This document shows, in pieces, positions 38,471 to 47,748 of a DNA stretch of 64,000 bases. Position 1 is the first letter of the stretch; every line of letters starts with the position of its first letter. The position numbers were made by a program, and so were the translations under genes. The DNA lies in assembly GCF_019396345.1 (NCBI RefSeq), contig NZ_JAHKRM010000029.1, positions 62,001 to 126,000 of the forward strand. The letters are read 5' to 3'. The notes under the pieces were generated by a model. The model did no database searches. It worked only from the letters and a program-made list of their open reading frames with translations, and was not told the origin of the DNA. The stretch is from Nonomuraea guangzhouensis (GTDB lineage Bacteria > Actinomycetota > Actinomycetes > Streptosporangiales > Streptosporangiaceae).

Positions 38471-39936
38471 TAGGCCGCGGCCACCAGCAGCAGCCCCGTG
38501 CCGCCGAGGACGCCCGCGATCGCCACGTGCTGCCAGCGGCTCGGCCGCATGCCCTCACGCAGCCCCGCCACGACCGCCGCGACCGCCGTGACCTCCTGCA
38601 CCAGCATGAGTACGGCCAGCAGGCGCACCACCAGCCAGCCGGCCAGCACGGCGGGCCAGGCCCCCGCCTGGTTCACCGAGAACAGCACCAGCACCGTGAT
38701 GAACGCCACCACCGAGGCCAGCAGCCCCAGCCCGGTCCACGCCATCCGGCGCAGCCGGCGCCTGATCGGCGGCCAGAGCCGGGCGTTCGTGTCGGCCGGA
38801 GTCTGCCGGCGGCCGCGCAGGCGCACGACCATCGCGGCGACCGGACCGGCCACGTAGCCGACGGCGGCCAGGCAGATCGTCAGCCCCAGCATAGTGCCGC
38901 CCGCGTACCACGGAGCGGCCGGGATGTCGCTGGCCTCGAAGCGCTGCACCGGCGTCGCGCCCGCCACGTGCACGGCGGGCCGCGCCGTGCCGGGCAGGCC
39001 GAGGATCCAGTTCGCCAGCGTCTCCAGGTAGCCGTGCGCGAACGGGCCGCCGTTGATCCGCATGGCGTGGTCGGCCTTGTCCATGAAGCGGACCGTGTAC
39101 TGGTCGTTGCCCGCCACCTTGAGCGAGGTGATCAGGGACTGGCTGGACTCCACGAACGGGATGGACGGGTCCATCGTCCCGTAGAACGCCAGCACCGGCT
39201 GCCTGATCTGGCGCAGCGCCGGCCTCGCGTCATAGCGCAGGAAGTCGAAGCCCACCCCGCCCATCGCCCTGGTCAGCAGGTCGCGTACGCCGATCGGCGC
39301 GTGCAGGCGCTGCAACTGCTCGTTCAGCGCCCAGGCCACCTGCCGCAGCGGGGACACGTTCGGCGACGACACCAGCACCGTGAACCCCACGTCGAGGCTC
39401 TTGGCCGCCGCGATGGGCACCACCCAGCCGCCCTCGCTGACCCCCCACAGCCCGGTGCGCAGGGGGTCCACGTCCGGACGCGTACGCAGGTACTCCACCA
39501 TGCGCAGCGCGTCGTCCGCGAGCAGCCCGAAGTCCCGGTCGCGGAAGTTGTAGCCGACCGTCCGCTTGTCGAACGCCAGCGTCACCACGCCCGCCTTGGC
39601 CAGGAACTCCGCCTGCGGCGTGAACTCGGTCCGCGAGCCGTTGCCCGACCCCGACACGAACACCATCGCCGGATGCCGTCCCGGCGTCGTCGGCGCGCGG
39701 ACCGTTCCGAACAGCGTCTGACCCTCGGCCGGGACCGAGATCTCCTGACGCCGTATGGGATCGACCGCGGCCACGGGCCGCAGCTCGATCGCGGGCTGCG
39801 GCGGAAGTGCCTGCATCGTATGATCCGCCTGGAGCGGCGGAGGGTTGAACGCGGGTGGCAGAACGTAGCCGACCGACGCAAGGGCCACCAGGACCAAACC
39901 GGCGGCGACGCTCAAGGTGCCACGGCCAGTGCGCAT
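38443..39936 (-). CDS. Membrane-anchored alpha/beta hydrolase (dienelactone hydrolase-like)
   Basis: A 497-residue protein: N-terminal signal or anchor (about 5-28), exported alpha/beta hydrolase domain (about 60-330; oxyanion MVFVSGSGNGSR, nucleophile GVSEGGWV near residue 170, acid around GTMDPSIP, His in KADHAM), and four hydrophobic segments near the C-terminus (about 350-495). The esterase part should face outside. SD GGGGAGG lies four bases before ATG 39936, so the ATG at 39948 is less likely. It is divergent from sbcD. Confidence 0.85.
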   Translation of the reverse strand: MRTGRGTLSVAAGLVLVALASVGYVLPPAFNPPPLQADHTMQALPPQPAIELRPVAAVDPIRRQEISVPAEGQTLFGTVRAPTTPGRHPAMVFVSGSGNGSRTEFTPQAEFLAKAGVVTLAFDKRTVGYNFRDRDFGLLADDALRMVEYLRTRPDVDPLRTGLWGVSEGGWVVPIAAAKSLDVGFTVLVSSPNVSPLRQVAWALNEQLQRLHAPIGVRDLLTRAMGGVGFDFLRYDARPALRQIRQPVLAFYGTMDPSIPFVESSQSLITSLKVAGNDQYTVRFMDKADHAMRINGGPFAHGYLETLANWILGLPGTARPAVHVAGATPVQRFEASDIPAAPWYAGGTMLGLTICLAAVGYVAGPVAAMVVRLRGRRQTPADTNARLWPPIRRRLRRMAWTGLGLLASVVAFITVLVLFSVNQAGAWPAVLAGWLVVRLLAVLMLVQEVTAVAAVVAGLREGMRPSRWQHVAIAGVLGGTGLLLVAAAYYGLFAFPW

Positions 39937-40041
39937 CGGCCTCCCCATGTGGGTGATTTGCCCGCTGATCTTTCAGCCTACTCCCGTGTTCTGTGACCCA
40001 GGGGACCACATTTGTCGGTGGGAACTGTTAGCTTCCTGCGA

Positions 40042-41154
40042 ATGCGGATCCTGCACACCTCCGACTGGCACCTGGGGCGATCGTTCCATCGCGAGAGTCT
40101 GCTCGAAGGCCAGGCCGCGTTCATCGATCACCTGATCGAGACGGTGCGCGCCGAGCGGGTCGACGTGGTGGTGGTGTCGGGCGACGTCTACGACCGCGCC
40201 CTGCCGCCGGTCGACGCGGTCGCGCTGTGCGGCGACGCGCTGCGCCGCCTGATGGGCACCGGCGCCCGCACCGTGCTCATCAGCGGCAACCACGACTCGG
40301 CGCGGCGGCTCGGGTTCGGCGCCGACCTGATCGACGCCGCCGGAGTCCACCTGCGCACCGACCCGTCCCGCGCCTGGGAGCCGATCGTCGTGGACGACGT
40401 CGCCTTCTACGGCATCCCCTACCTGGAGCCCGAGCTGGTCCGCGGCCCGTGGGAGCTGCCCGACCGCAGTCACACCGCCGCGCTGTCCCACGCCATGGCG
40501 CACGTACGAGCCGACGCCGCACGACACCGCCGATCCGTCGTCCTGGCCCACGCCTTCGTCACCGGGGGAGAGGCCAGCGACAGCGAGCGCGACATCAGCG
40601 TGGGCGGGGTGGCGCACGTGCCGCTGTCGGCGTTCGACGGGGTCGACTACGTCGCGCTCGGCCACCTGCACGGCCGCCAGCGGATGTCGGAGACGGTCCG
40701 CTACTCCGGCTCGCCCCTGGCCTACTCCTTCTCGGAGGTCAACCAGAAGAAGGGGTCGTGGCTGGTCACGCTCGGCTCCGCCACCGTTGACTTCGTACCC
40801 GCGCCCGTGCCCCGTCCGGTCGGCCGCCTGCGCGGCCTGCTGGAGGATCTCCTGACGTTTCCGGAATATGCCGCCTTGGAAGACCACTGGCTCCAGGTCA
40901 TCCTGACCGACCCGATCCGCCCCAAATCCGCCATGGACCGGCTGCGCGCCCGCTTCCCCCACACCCTGGCCCTCTCCTTCGAGCCCGCAGGCGGCGCTCC
41001 CGCCGCCCAGCCCGCACGGCTCAGCGGGCGGCCCGAGGCGGACGTGGCGCTCGATTTCGTCCGGGAGGTACGCGGCGAGCCTGCCGCACCTGACGAGGAA
41101 GACCTGCTAAGACAGGCGATCGAGGCATCCCGGGTGAAGGAGACGATGGCGTAG
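40042..41154 (+). CDS. sbcD: SbcD exonuclease subunit (Mre11-like)
   Basis: A 370-residue calcineurin-type phosphoesterase. Metal motifs are complete: HTSDWHLG (residue 5), SGDVYDR, ISGNHDS, and LAHAFVTGG plus LGHLHGRQ. With SbcC it forms the ATP-driven nuclease that opens DNA hairpins and trims blocked ends. The stop TAG at 41152 is immediately followed by the SbcC ATG. No clear SD precedes the ATG at 40042; it fits the conserved start. Confidence 0.94.
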   Translation: MRILHTSDWHLGRSFHRESLLEGQAAFIDHLIETVRAERVDVVVVSGDVYDRALPPVDAVALCGDALRRLMGTGARTVLISGNHDSARRLGFGADLIDAAGVHLRTDPSRAWEPIVVDDVAFYGIPYLEPELVRGPWELPDRSHTAALSHAMAHVRADAARHRRSVVLAHAFVTGGEASDSERDISVGGVAHVPLSAFDGVDYVALGHLHGRQRMSETVRYSGSPLAYSFSEVNQKKGSWLVTLGSATVDFVPAPVPRPVGRLRGLLEDLLTFPEYAALEDHWLQVILTDPIRPKSAMDRLRARFPHTLALSFEPAGGAPAAQPARLSGRPEADVALDFVREVRGEPAAPDEEDLLRQAIEASRVKETMA

Positions 41155-44100
41155 ATGCGGCCGCACCGGCTCTCGCTCACGGCCTTCGGGTCCTTCCCCG
41201 GTTCGGAGACGGTCGACTTCGACGCGCTGACCGAGGCGGGCCTCTTCCTCGTCCACGGACCCACGGGCGCGGGCAAGACCACGATCCTCGACGCCCTCTG
41301 CTTCGCCCTCTACGGCCAGGTCCCGGGCCAGCGCAACAGCGCCCGCGCGCTGCGCTGCGACCACGCTCCGCCGTCCGTGGGGCCCTCGGTCGCGCTCGAG
41401 GTGTCGGTGCGCGGCCGTTTACTGCGCATCCAGCGTTCTCCGGTGTGGCAGCGGCCCAAGCTGCGCGGGGCCGGATTCACCGAGGAGAAGGCCAAGGTCA
41501 TCGTCGAGGAGCGGGTCGGCTCCTCCTGGCACGGCCTGACGACCCGCTCCGACGAGGCGGGGGACCTGGTGGGCGGGCTGCTCGGTATGAACGCCGACCA
41601 GTTCTGCCAGGTCGCGATGCTGCCGCAGGGCGACTTCGCCAGGTTCCTGCGGGCGGATGGGGATGACCGGCGGCGGCTGCTGGAGCGGCTGTTCACCGTG
41701 AAGGTGTTCACCCAGACGGAGTCCTGGCTGGCCGATCACCGCAAGACGGCCTGGCGGGAGCAGCAGGAGCTGCGACAGCAGGTGGACTTCGCGATCCAGC
41801 GCCTGGAGGAGGCGGCGGGCGACCTCACACCGACCGCCATCACGACGCCGGACGCCACCGTCCCGCCCGGCTCCGACGCAGAGCCGCCCGACGTGGACAC
41901 CGACCCGCTCGGGTGGGCCGGAGCGCTGCTCGCTGCCGCCCGCGCCGTCGTCGTCCGTACCACCGACCAACACGAGGCGGCGGGGCACGCGCTGCGTTCG
42001 GCGCGTTCCCGCTTCGAGCAGGCGACGTCGCTGGCCGACCGCCAGCGCCGCCACGCCGAGGCCCTGACACTGCGCCGCACCCTCGACGAGCGAGCCGAAG
42101 AACGCGCCGAGCTCCAGGCCATCCTCGACGACGCCGCCCGCGCGGACCGCGTACTCCCGCTCATCCGAGCCGCCCGCCAGCGCGCCGAAGCCGCCGCCAA
42201 GGCCCACGCCCTGGCCACCGACGCCGTCGCCCGCGCCCACCCCCTCCTGAGAACCCCCACCTCCACGCGTACGCCCGCAGCCGCCCCCACCCCCTCCAAC
42301 GACGCGCCCGCCACCCCCTCTGCCCAGATCCCCGCCGCGCCCGCCGCGTACCGCGTTGATCGGCCGCTCGAAGGCCCGCCCGCCCACGCGCCCGCAGTCG
42401 CTTCCACCCCCACGCGAGCGGCCTACCCCGTTGACTGGCCACTCACCGATCCCTCCCACGCACCCTCAGACGAGGAGGGCATGTCCCACCGCGACGCTCC
42501 GGCGCCGCCTCGGGGGGCGAGTCTGGTCGGACGGGTCGAGCCCGAGCGGCTTCGCGCCATGGAGCGGGACCGGCAGGCGGAGATCGCCCGCCTGTCCGAG
42601 CTGCTCACTGAGGAGGCCAGACTGCTGGTGGTCCGACGGGACCTCCGGCGCGTCGAGGAGGAGCTGACCGGGCTGGTCGCCGAGGACGAGAGAGCCGCCA
42701 CCCGCCTCGCCGCCCTGCCCGCGCTCGTCGAAGAGGCCGAACGGAAGCTGGCCCAGGCCCGGCTGGACGCCGCCAGAATCCCGGCGGCCGAGGCCGTACG
42801 GACCGCGGCGGCCGAGCTGATCGGCGTCGACCGGGAGCTGTCCAGGCTGGCCATGGAGCTCGAGGAGCTGACCCAGCGGGAGGCCGAGGTGGCCGCCGCC
42901 GACGCGGAGCTGCCCGCCCGGCTGGCCGACGTCAACACCCGCCTGTCCGAGGTACGAGCCGAGGCGGCCGCCATCCCCGCAGCCGCCGCGACCCTGGAAG
43001 CCGCCAGGGCCGTACGAGATGCCGCCCACCGCGGTGAGACCCTCGCCGCCGAGCTGGAATCGGCCGCCGCCGCGCACCAGTCCCTCGTGGACCGGGCGCA
43101 GGGCCTGCGCGAACACTGGCTGGACGTACGGCAGGCACGCATCGACGGCATGGCCGCCGAGCTGGCCCGCGACCTGTCCGACGGCAGCCCGTGCGCCGTG
43201 TGCGGCTCCGACCACCACCCCCACCCGGCCTCACCCGCCCCCAGCGCCCCCTCCGCCGACGACGAGCAGGCGGCGGAGAGCGCCCACGAAGCGGCCCTGT
43301 CCGAACGTGAGGCGGCCGAACGCGCACTCGCCTCCCTCGAATCCCGCCACACCGACGCCGTGTCAGCCGCCGGCGGCCTCGACCCCGGCACCGCGGAGTC
43401 CGCGACCCTCCAGGCACAGGAGCAACTGACCCGCCTGGAGTCGATCGCCGAACGCGAGCCCGCCCTGGCCGCTGAACTGGACCGCATCGAAACGGAACGC
43501 GACCGCGTCCGCGACCAGTCCCGCGACCTCGGCGAACTCCTCACGGCCCACCGCACCCACCGCACCCACTTCCAAGCCGAACGCACCCGCCTCGTCACCC
43601 GCCTGATCCAGAGCGGCCTCCTCGACACCCACGTCCCCACCACCGACACCGGCCGCCTGGGCACCGGCACCGGTCGCCCGGATACCGGCACCGGTCGCCT
43701 CGCCACTGACACCGTCGGCCTGGACGCCGGTCGCCCCGCCACTCACACCGGTCGCCCCGCCACTGACACCGGCCGACCCACGGGGTCCGCCCAGCCCGAC
43801 TCCCAAGTCGACCTCCGGACAGAGGACGGGGCTGACGGCTCAGCGCAGGGTTGGACCGATCGGGGCGTGGCCTCTGGCGAGGTGGCCGACGGTGGTGGAG
43901 CGGAGGTCGGTCCTGAGTGGGCATTCGTCGTCCACCCCGACCCCCGAGCGGACGTCAGGGCGGAGGACGGATCCGATGCCTCGAGGAGCGAGCGGGGCGC
44001 GGTCTCTGCCTGGTCGGTTTCGGTCGGCGATGGCGAGGCCGAGGACGGGTCCGATGTCTCGGCGCAGGCCGGCGGAGGTGCCGCTTCTGAGGGGACGGTT

Positions 44101-45399
44101 CCCGGTGATGGCCGGGGAGCGGAGATCGGTCCCGAGTTGGCGCCGGTCGTGTTGGCGGCGGCCGAGGAAGAGTTGAGGAGGCTTCGGGCGTCGGCCGGGT
44201 TGGAGGCCGGGCTGGCGCGGGAGGCCGCCGGGCTCAGCCAGGAGCGGGTGGCGCTGGAGGAGCGAGTCCGCCGCGTGAGCGCCCGCCTGGCGGCCGGCCG
44301 TACCAGACACGAGGAGCTCAGCGGCGACGCCAGCCGCCTGACCGCGCGGCTCGACAGCGCGCGCGGCGACGACTCGACGCTCACAGCCCGCCTGTCCAGG
44401 CTGAACGACGAGGCCGAGCTGCTGCGTGAGGCCCTCGAAGCCACGCAGGCGGCTGTCGCCGCCGAGGCCGAGCGGGTCAGGGCGGTGGAGGCGGCCGGGC
44501 GGGCGGCTCTGGAGGCGGGGTTCGACGACGTCGCCGACGTGGAGAGCGCCGCCAGGACCGAGTACGAGCGGGACGGCAAGGCGGAGTTGCTGCGGCGGCT
44601 CGACGCGCAGCACGCGGCCGTGACCAGCACTCTGGCCGATCCCGAACTGGTCGCCGCCGCACAGCAGGAGGCACCCGATCTGACCGCCGCCGAGGCGGCA
44701 CGCGATGCGGCCGAGCGGGCGCACACAGCACTGGCCTCGGCCCGCGACCAGGCCACACAGCGTGAACGGCGGGTGGCGGAGCTGGGGGCGGAGCTGGCAG
44801 AGTGCATCGACCGGTGGCAGCCCGCCGCCGACCGGCACCGGCTGGCCGAGCGGCTGGCGGCGCTGGCCAGCGGCACCTCGAGCGACAACCAGTGGAGCAT
44901 GAGCCTGTCGTCGTTCGTGCTCGGCGAACGGCTCCGGCAGGTGGTCGACGCCGCCAACGAGCGCCTCGACCACATGTCGGCCAGACGCTACCTGCTCCGG
45001 CACGACCTGCGGAAGACGGCCGGGGCCAGAGGGCGTTCCGGGGGCGGGCTGGGGTTGCGGGTGGCGGACGGGTGGACGGGCGTCGATCGCGATCCGGCCA
45101 CGCTGTCGGGCGGGGAGAGCTTCATCACGTCCCTGGCCCTCGCGCTCGGCCTGGCCGATGTCGTCACCGCCGAAGCTGGCGGGGCGGAGATCGGCACGCT
45201 CTTCGTGGACGAGGGCTTCGGCACGCTCGACGAGGACACGCTCGACGGCGTACTGGACATCCTCGACGGGCTGCGTGACGGAGGCCGGGCGGTCGGCATC
45301 ATCAGCCACGTCGCCGAGCTCCGCTCCCGGGTCCCAGCCCAGCTCAGGGTCTCCAAGACGCGCACCGGATCCACCCTGTCGGCGGTCGGCGTGGGCTGA
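41155..45399 (+). CDS. sbcC: SbcC ATPase subunit (Rad50-like), enlarged by low-complexity inserts
   Basis: A 1414-residue Rad50-type ABC ATPase, well above the usual 1000-1050. Walker A is GPTGAGKTT near residue 38; two coiled-coil arms meet at the zinc hook C680-A-V-C683; the C-terminal lobe has LSGGESFITSLALALGLADVV and Walker B LFVDEGFGTLDEDTLDG. Two low-complexity regions account for the extra length: about residues 361-464 (Pro/Ala/Thr) before the hook and about 820-1000 (Thr/Gly/Asp with repeated DTGRxxTG and EDG.D units) after it. Both start around 140-220 residues from the hook, so they may form a paired bulge in the arms. Confidence 0.93.
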   Translation: MRPHRLSLTAFGSFPGSETVDFDALTEAGLFLVHGPTGAGKTTILDALCFALYGQVPGQRNSARALRCDHAPPSVGPSVALEVSVRGRLLRIQRSPVWQRPKLRGAGFTEEKAKVIVEERVGSSWHGLTTRSDEAGDLVGGLLGMNADQFCQVAMLPQGDFARFLRADGDDRRRLLERLFTVKVFTQTESWLADHRKTAWREQQELRQQVDFAIQRLEEAAGDLTPTAITTPDATVPPGSDAEPPDVDTDPLGWAGALLAAARAVVVRTTDQHEAAGHALRSARSRFEQATSLADRQRRHAEALTLRRTLDERAEERAELQAILDDAARADRVLPLIRAARQRAEAAAKAHALATDAVARAHPLLRTPTSTRTPAAAPTPSNDAPATPSAQIPAAPAAYRVDRPLEGPPAHAPAVASTPTRAAYPVDWPLTDPSHAPSDEEGMSHRDAPAPPRGASLVGRVEPERLRAMERDRQAEIARLSELLTEEARLLVVRRDLRRVEEELTGLVAEDERAATRLAALPALVEEAERKLAQARLDAARIPAAEAVRTAAAELIGVDRELSRLAMELEELTQREAEVAAADAELPARLADVNTRLSEVRAEAAAIPAAAATLEAARAVRDAAHRGETLAAELESAAAAHQSLVDRAQGLREHWLDVRQARIDGMAAELARDLSDGSPCAVCGSDHHPHPASPAPSAPSADDEQAAESAHEAALSEREAAERALASLESRHTDAVSAAGGLDPGTAESATLQAQEQLTRLESIAEREPALAAELDRIETERDRVRDQSRDLGELLTAHRTHRTHFQAERTRLVTRLIQSGLLDTHVPTTDTGRLGTGTGRPDTGTGRLATDTVGLDAGRPATHTGRPATDTGRPTGSAQPDSQVDLRTEDGADGSAQGWTDRGVASGEVADGGGAEVGPEWAFVVHPDPRADVRAEDGSDASRSERGAVSAWSVSVGDGEAEDGSDVSAQAGGGAASEGTVPGDGRGAEIGPELAPVVLAAAEEELRRLRASAGLEAGLAREAAGLSQERVALEERVRRVSARLAAGRTRHEELSGDASRLTARLDSARGDDSTLTARLSRLNDEAELLREALEATQAAVAAEAERVRAVEAAGRAALEAGFDDVADVESAARTEYERDGKAELLRRLDAQHAAVTSTLADPELVAAAQQEAPDLTAAEAARDAAERAHTALASARDQATQRERRVAELGAELAECIDRWQPAADRHRLAERLAALASGTSSDNQWSMSLSSFVLGERLRQVVDAANERLDHMSARRYLLRHDLRKTAGARGRSGGGLGLRVADGWTGVDRDPATLSGGESFITSLALALGLADVVTAEAGGAEIGTLFVDEGFGTLDEDTLDGVLDILDGLRDGGRAVGIISHVAELRSRVPAQLRVSKTRTGSTLSAVGVG
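43620..44150 (+). repeat. Low-complexity repeats in the sbcC C-terminal arm
   Basis: In frame, short units such as DTGRLGTGTGRP, DTGTGRLATDT and RPATDTGRP follow each other; further on, GGGAEVGPEWA and GRGAEIGPELA are two diverged copies. DNA identity between copies is high, showing recent tandem duplication. Confidence 0.7.
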
Positions 45400-45465
45400 C
45401 GATCTCCTGCTCCGCATGGCGTGCGAGAGGGTCGGCGTAGGCTGACGATCTCCCGCTCCCCGCAA
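45384..45465. repeat. Imperfect 46-bp tandem duplication spanning the sbcC stop
   Basis: GGTCGGCGTGGGCTGACGAT (45384 on) is repeated at 45430 with one G/A change in this core; similarity continues into GATCTC-C/T-GCTCC. The second copy lies just before the next gene, so a copy of the sbcC end, stop codon included, sits in its leader. Confidence 0.75.
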
Positions 45466-45483
45466 GGCGCGGTACTCTCGGGC

Positions 45484-46092
45484 GTGTCAGAAATCACTTC
45501 CGCACCACCACCGTTACCGGTGCTCACCCGGGTGCTGATCGGCCCCCCGGGATGGGTGCTGCATTCACTGGTCGCGCTGGCCGGGCTGATCATACTGAGC
45601 AATTACAGTCTGCCTGGCGGCGGCGACTTCATCCGCTTGCTGCTGGCGCTCTCGATCGCGCTCGGGACCACCATCGTGTGGACCGCCCGTTTCGGGGTGG
45701 GTCTGCTGCGTTCGGACGGCCGTCCCAGGTTGCGCGAGCGCTGGCTGCGCTGGGTGACCGCCCCGATCATGGGGGTGGCCGTGATCGGGCTGACGTACTT
45801 CGATGTGCCGTCCACTGCCCGGTTCGCGCTGTCCGAGTCGAGCCTGGAGGACTTCGCGCGCACGGTCGCCGCGCAGCCAGAGGACGCGGAGATCGGTGAC
45901 ACGTGGGTGGGCCTCTATCCGCTGACGGAGATCGAGCCGAACGAGGGCGGGGCGCGGTTCCTGGTGAGTGGCACCGGTTTCCTGGACCACTACGGGTTCG
46001 CCTGGAGCCCGAAGGGGCCGCCGCCAGAAGAGAGCCACACGAGATACACGCACATGGACGGCCCCTGGTACCTGTGGGTGAGTAGATTTTGA
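45484..46092 (+). CDS. Two- to three-pass membrane protein, hypothetical
   Basis: A 202-residue protein from GTG 45484. Hydrophobic segments lie at about 25-42, 50-72 and 95-112, followed by a soluble domain of about 90 residues ending in WYLWVSRF. The soluble part is predicted outside by the positive-inside rule (basic RPRLRERWLRW loop). I recognise no family. Its stop overlaps a small membrane-protein start (TTGA), so the two are probably made together. Confidence 0.65.
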   Translation: MSEITSAPPPLPVLTRVLIGPPGWVLHSLVALAGLIILSNYSLPGGGDFIRLLLALSIALGTTIVWTARFGVGLLRSDGRPRLRERWLRWVTAPIMGVAVIGLTYFDVPSTARFALSESSLEDFARTVAAQPEDAEIGDTWVGLYPLTEIEPNEGGARFLVSGTGFLDHYGFAWSPKGPPPEESHTRYTHMDGPWYLWVSRF

Positions 46093-46292
46093 GAGTGCCC
46101 GGTAAGCCGTCCCTGTGGATCTTCGTGGCCGTCGCGCAGTTGGTCCCCGCCTACTTCATCTCAGGTGACTTCGTCCTGCGGTTGGTGCCGGTCGTCGCGC
46201 TGGTCGCCGTGGTCGCCGCCGTTATCCGGGCCTACCAGGACGCGGCCCTGATCCAGGCCGCGGAAGATCGGACCGGGGCCGCGGAAGACTGA
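46089..46292 (+). CDS. Small two-pass membrane protein, hypothetical
   Basis: A 67-residue protein with two hydrophobic segments (about 8-25 and 28-48) and an acidic tail. TTG 46089 overlaps the preceding stop; GTG 46095 is an alternative. Position and coupling suggest it works with the preceding membrane protein. No family is recognised. Confidence 0.55.
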   Translation: MRVPGKPSLWIFVAVAQLVPAYFISGDFVLRLVPVVALVAVVAAVIRAYQDAALIQAAEDRTGAAED

Positions 46293-46304
46293 CGGCGCGG
46301 TGTC

Positions 46305-47282
46305 TCAGCGGGGAATCGGCAGCACGCGGTCGGGGCGATCCTGCCGGTACGCCTCGCCATCCGGATAGATACGCCACGAGTCGCCCGACGCCAGCAGTAT
46401 CGGGCTCGTCCATGCCTCGGTCGGCCGGGGAAGCTCCATGCGCCGGACCCGTTCCGATGCGTCCCAGATCAGCAGTCCGCGTACGTTACCGAGCAGATTG
46501 ATCTTGGTCGGATCGTACAGCGGATGGTCCCACAGGCCGCCGACCTCGGCATGGACGAAGCGGTCGTCCAGCCATTCGGCGAACTGCTCGCACAGGGGAC
46601 CCAAGTCCGGGTCACACGGCACCGGCACCGGCTCGCCGTCGACCCAGAGCAGCGCGCCGATCCAGTTCGGTCCCTGAAGCAACAGGGCCTGATGCCGGAG
46701 GTCGGGGGAGAAAACCAGACGGATCGTGCTCTTGCCCGTCTCGTCGAGGTAGTTGAACGCACACCGCTCGTCCGAGAACTCGAAGCCGAGCTCCCGATAG
46801 TCGGCAAGTGTCATCCCGGCCGGTACCGTGGGGTACGGCTGCGTCCATCCGTCCCGGCCGCGCGCCGCGATGCGCCCGGCCTCGCCCATCCACGCCCACA
46901 TCGACAGGGCCCGCGCCGGATCGTCGCCCAAGGACCTTGTGGTGAAGCGATGCTCCAGCCAGTGCGCCAGGGACGCGCGCTTGACGGCGCCGTCGAGATC
47001 GACCGGCATCGGCGCCCGGCGGCCGTCGATCCACAACAGCGTGCCGCGCGCTTCGAGCAGCACGGCCTGGTGCCGCGCGTCCGCGGAGAAGTAGACGCGG
47101 AACGTGACGCCCGCGCGGGAACGCCTCAGGTATCTGCCGTACGGCCGAAAGCCCGCGCCCACGCAGTCCTCGACGGTCAAGCCGGTCGGCGGGGCGGCGG
47201 GCTCCGCCACGGCACCGTGTCCGTGCCGTGTCGCGACGGGCCCGGCATCGTCCACCCATCGCCTCAGCGCCTCAGGACTCAT
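46305..47282 (-). CDS. Two-module protein of unknown function
   Basis: A 325-residue soluble protein with two related halves. One half (about 34-110) has a GLTVEDCVGAGFRPY segment, FRVYFSADARHQAVLLEARG and LLWIDGRRAPMPVDLDG; the other (about 155-235) has GMTLADYRELGFEF, IRLVFSPDLRHQALLLQG and LLWVDGEPVPVPCDPD. The repeated RHQA-LLL and LLW-DG-P-PVP patterns show an ancient duplication. No signal peptide, membrane segment or catalytic motif is visible. Convergent with the small membrane-protein gene. Function unknown. Confidence 0.72.
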   Translation of the reverse strand: MSPEALRRWVDDAGPVATRHGHGAVAEPAAPPTGLTVEDCVGAGFRPYGRYLRRSRAGVTFRVYFSADARHQAVLLEARGTLLWIDGRRAPMPVDLDGAVKRASLAHWLEHRFTTRSLGDDPARALSMWAWMGEAGRIAARGRDGWTQPYPTVPAGMTLADYRELGFEFSDERCAFNYLDETGKSTIRLVFSPDLRHQALLLQGPNWIGALLWVDGEPVPVPCDPDLGPLCEQFAEWLDDRFVHAEVGGLWDHPLYDPTKINLLGNVRGLLIWDASERVRRMELPRPTEAWTSPILLASGDSWRIYPDGEAYRQDRPDRVLPIPR

Positions 47283-47748
47283 CCCGGCCAGCCGCTGCTG
47301 TCACACTCCACATCCTGGTTGAAGCGCTCCCCACGGATGATTCCGGAGGATTCCAGCCGTCCCAACCTTGCGGCTACACACATGGTCGCGACGCTGTTGC
47401 TTGGCGGTTCACCTTCTGGCCCCGTCTGCGCGGGTTTCCACGCCCCAGCCCGTGATCCCGTTCTGGGTGACGCGGGATCCGCCCTCCCGGCGGCGGGTAG
47501 GAACTGCAGTGGCCTCACTCGCGAGCTTGGTTATCACTCACGTGTTCGACCATGACCGACTCTACCTGAGCGGGATGCGCTGCCGTAGCCTGTTCCCGCC
47601 CATACACGCTCGCGCCCTGGCGGGCACTCCCGCACCGGGCTTACCCCCATGCCTGAAGCCCAGGGGTCCGCGCCCGGCATTCATGATCGCTCCGACCCTG
47701 TGGGGCCAGTGGTTTGGTCGTTCCCGTTCCGTGCCTATATTTCGATCT
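47283..47748 (-). mobile_element. Decayed IS200/IS605-like element or non-autonomous derivative
   Basis: A 466-bp stretch with no gene. Read on the minus strand it carries a hairpin GGGCTT..AAGCCC near 47640, a CCTGAAGCCCAGG-type subterminal motif, and further on a GGAATCCTCCGGAATCATCC and GTGGGGAGCGCTTCAA run resembling the right end and omega-RNA tail of TnpB elements. The transposase genes are absent. This looks like two ends fused by internal deletion. Recognition is from pattern memory and needs alignment. Confidence 0.4.

Noticed and set aside
43840..45465. 541-codon minus-strand frame over the sbcC C-terminus
   Set aside because: The plus strand has the ABC signature and Walker B there; the minus reading has no domain.
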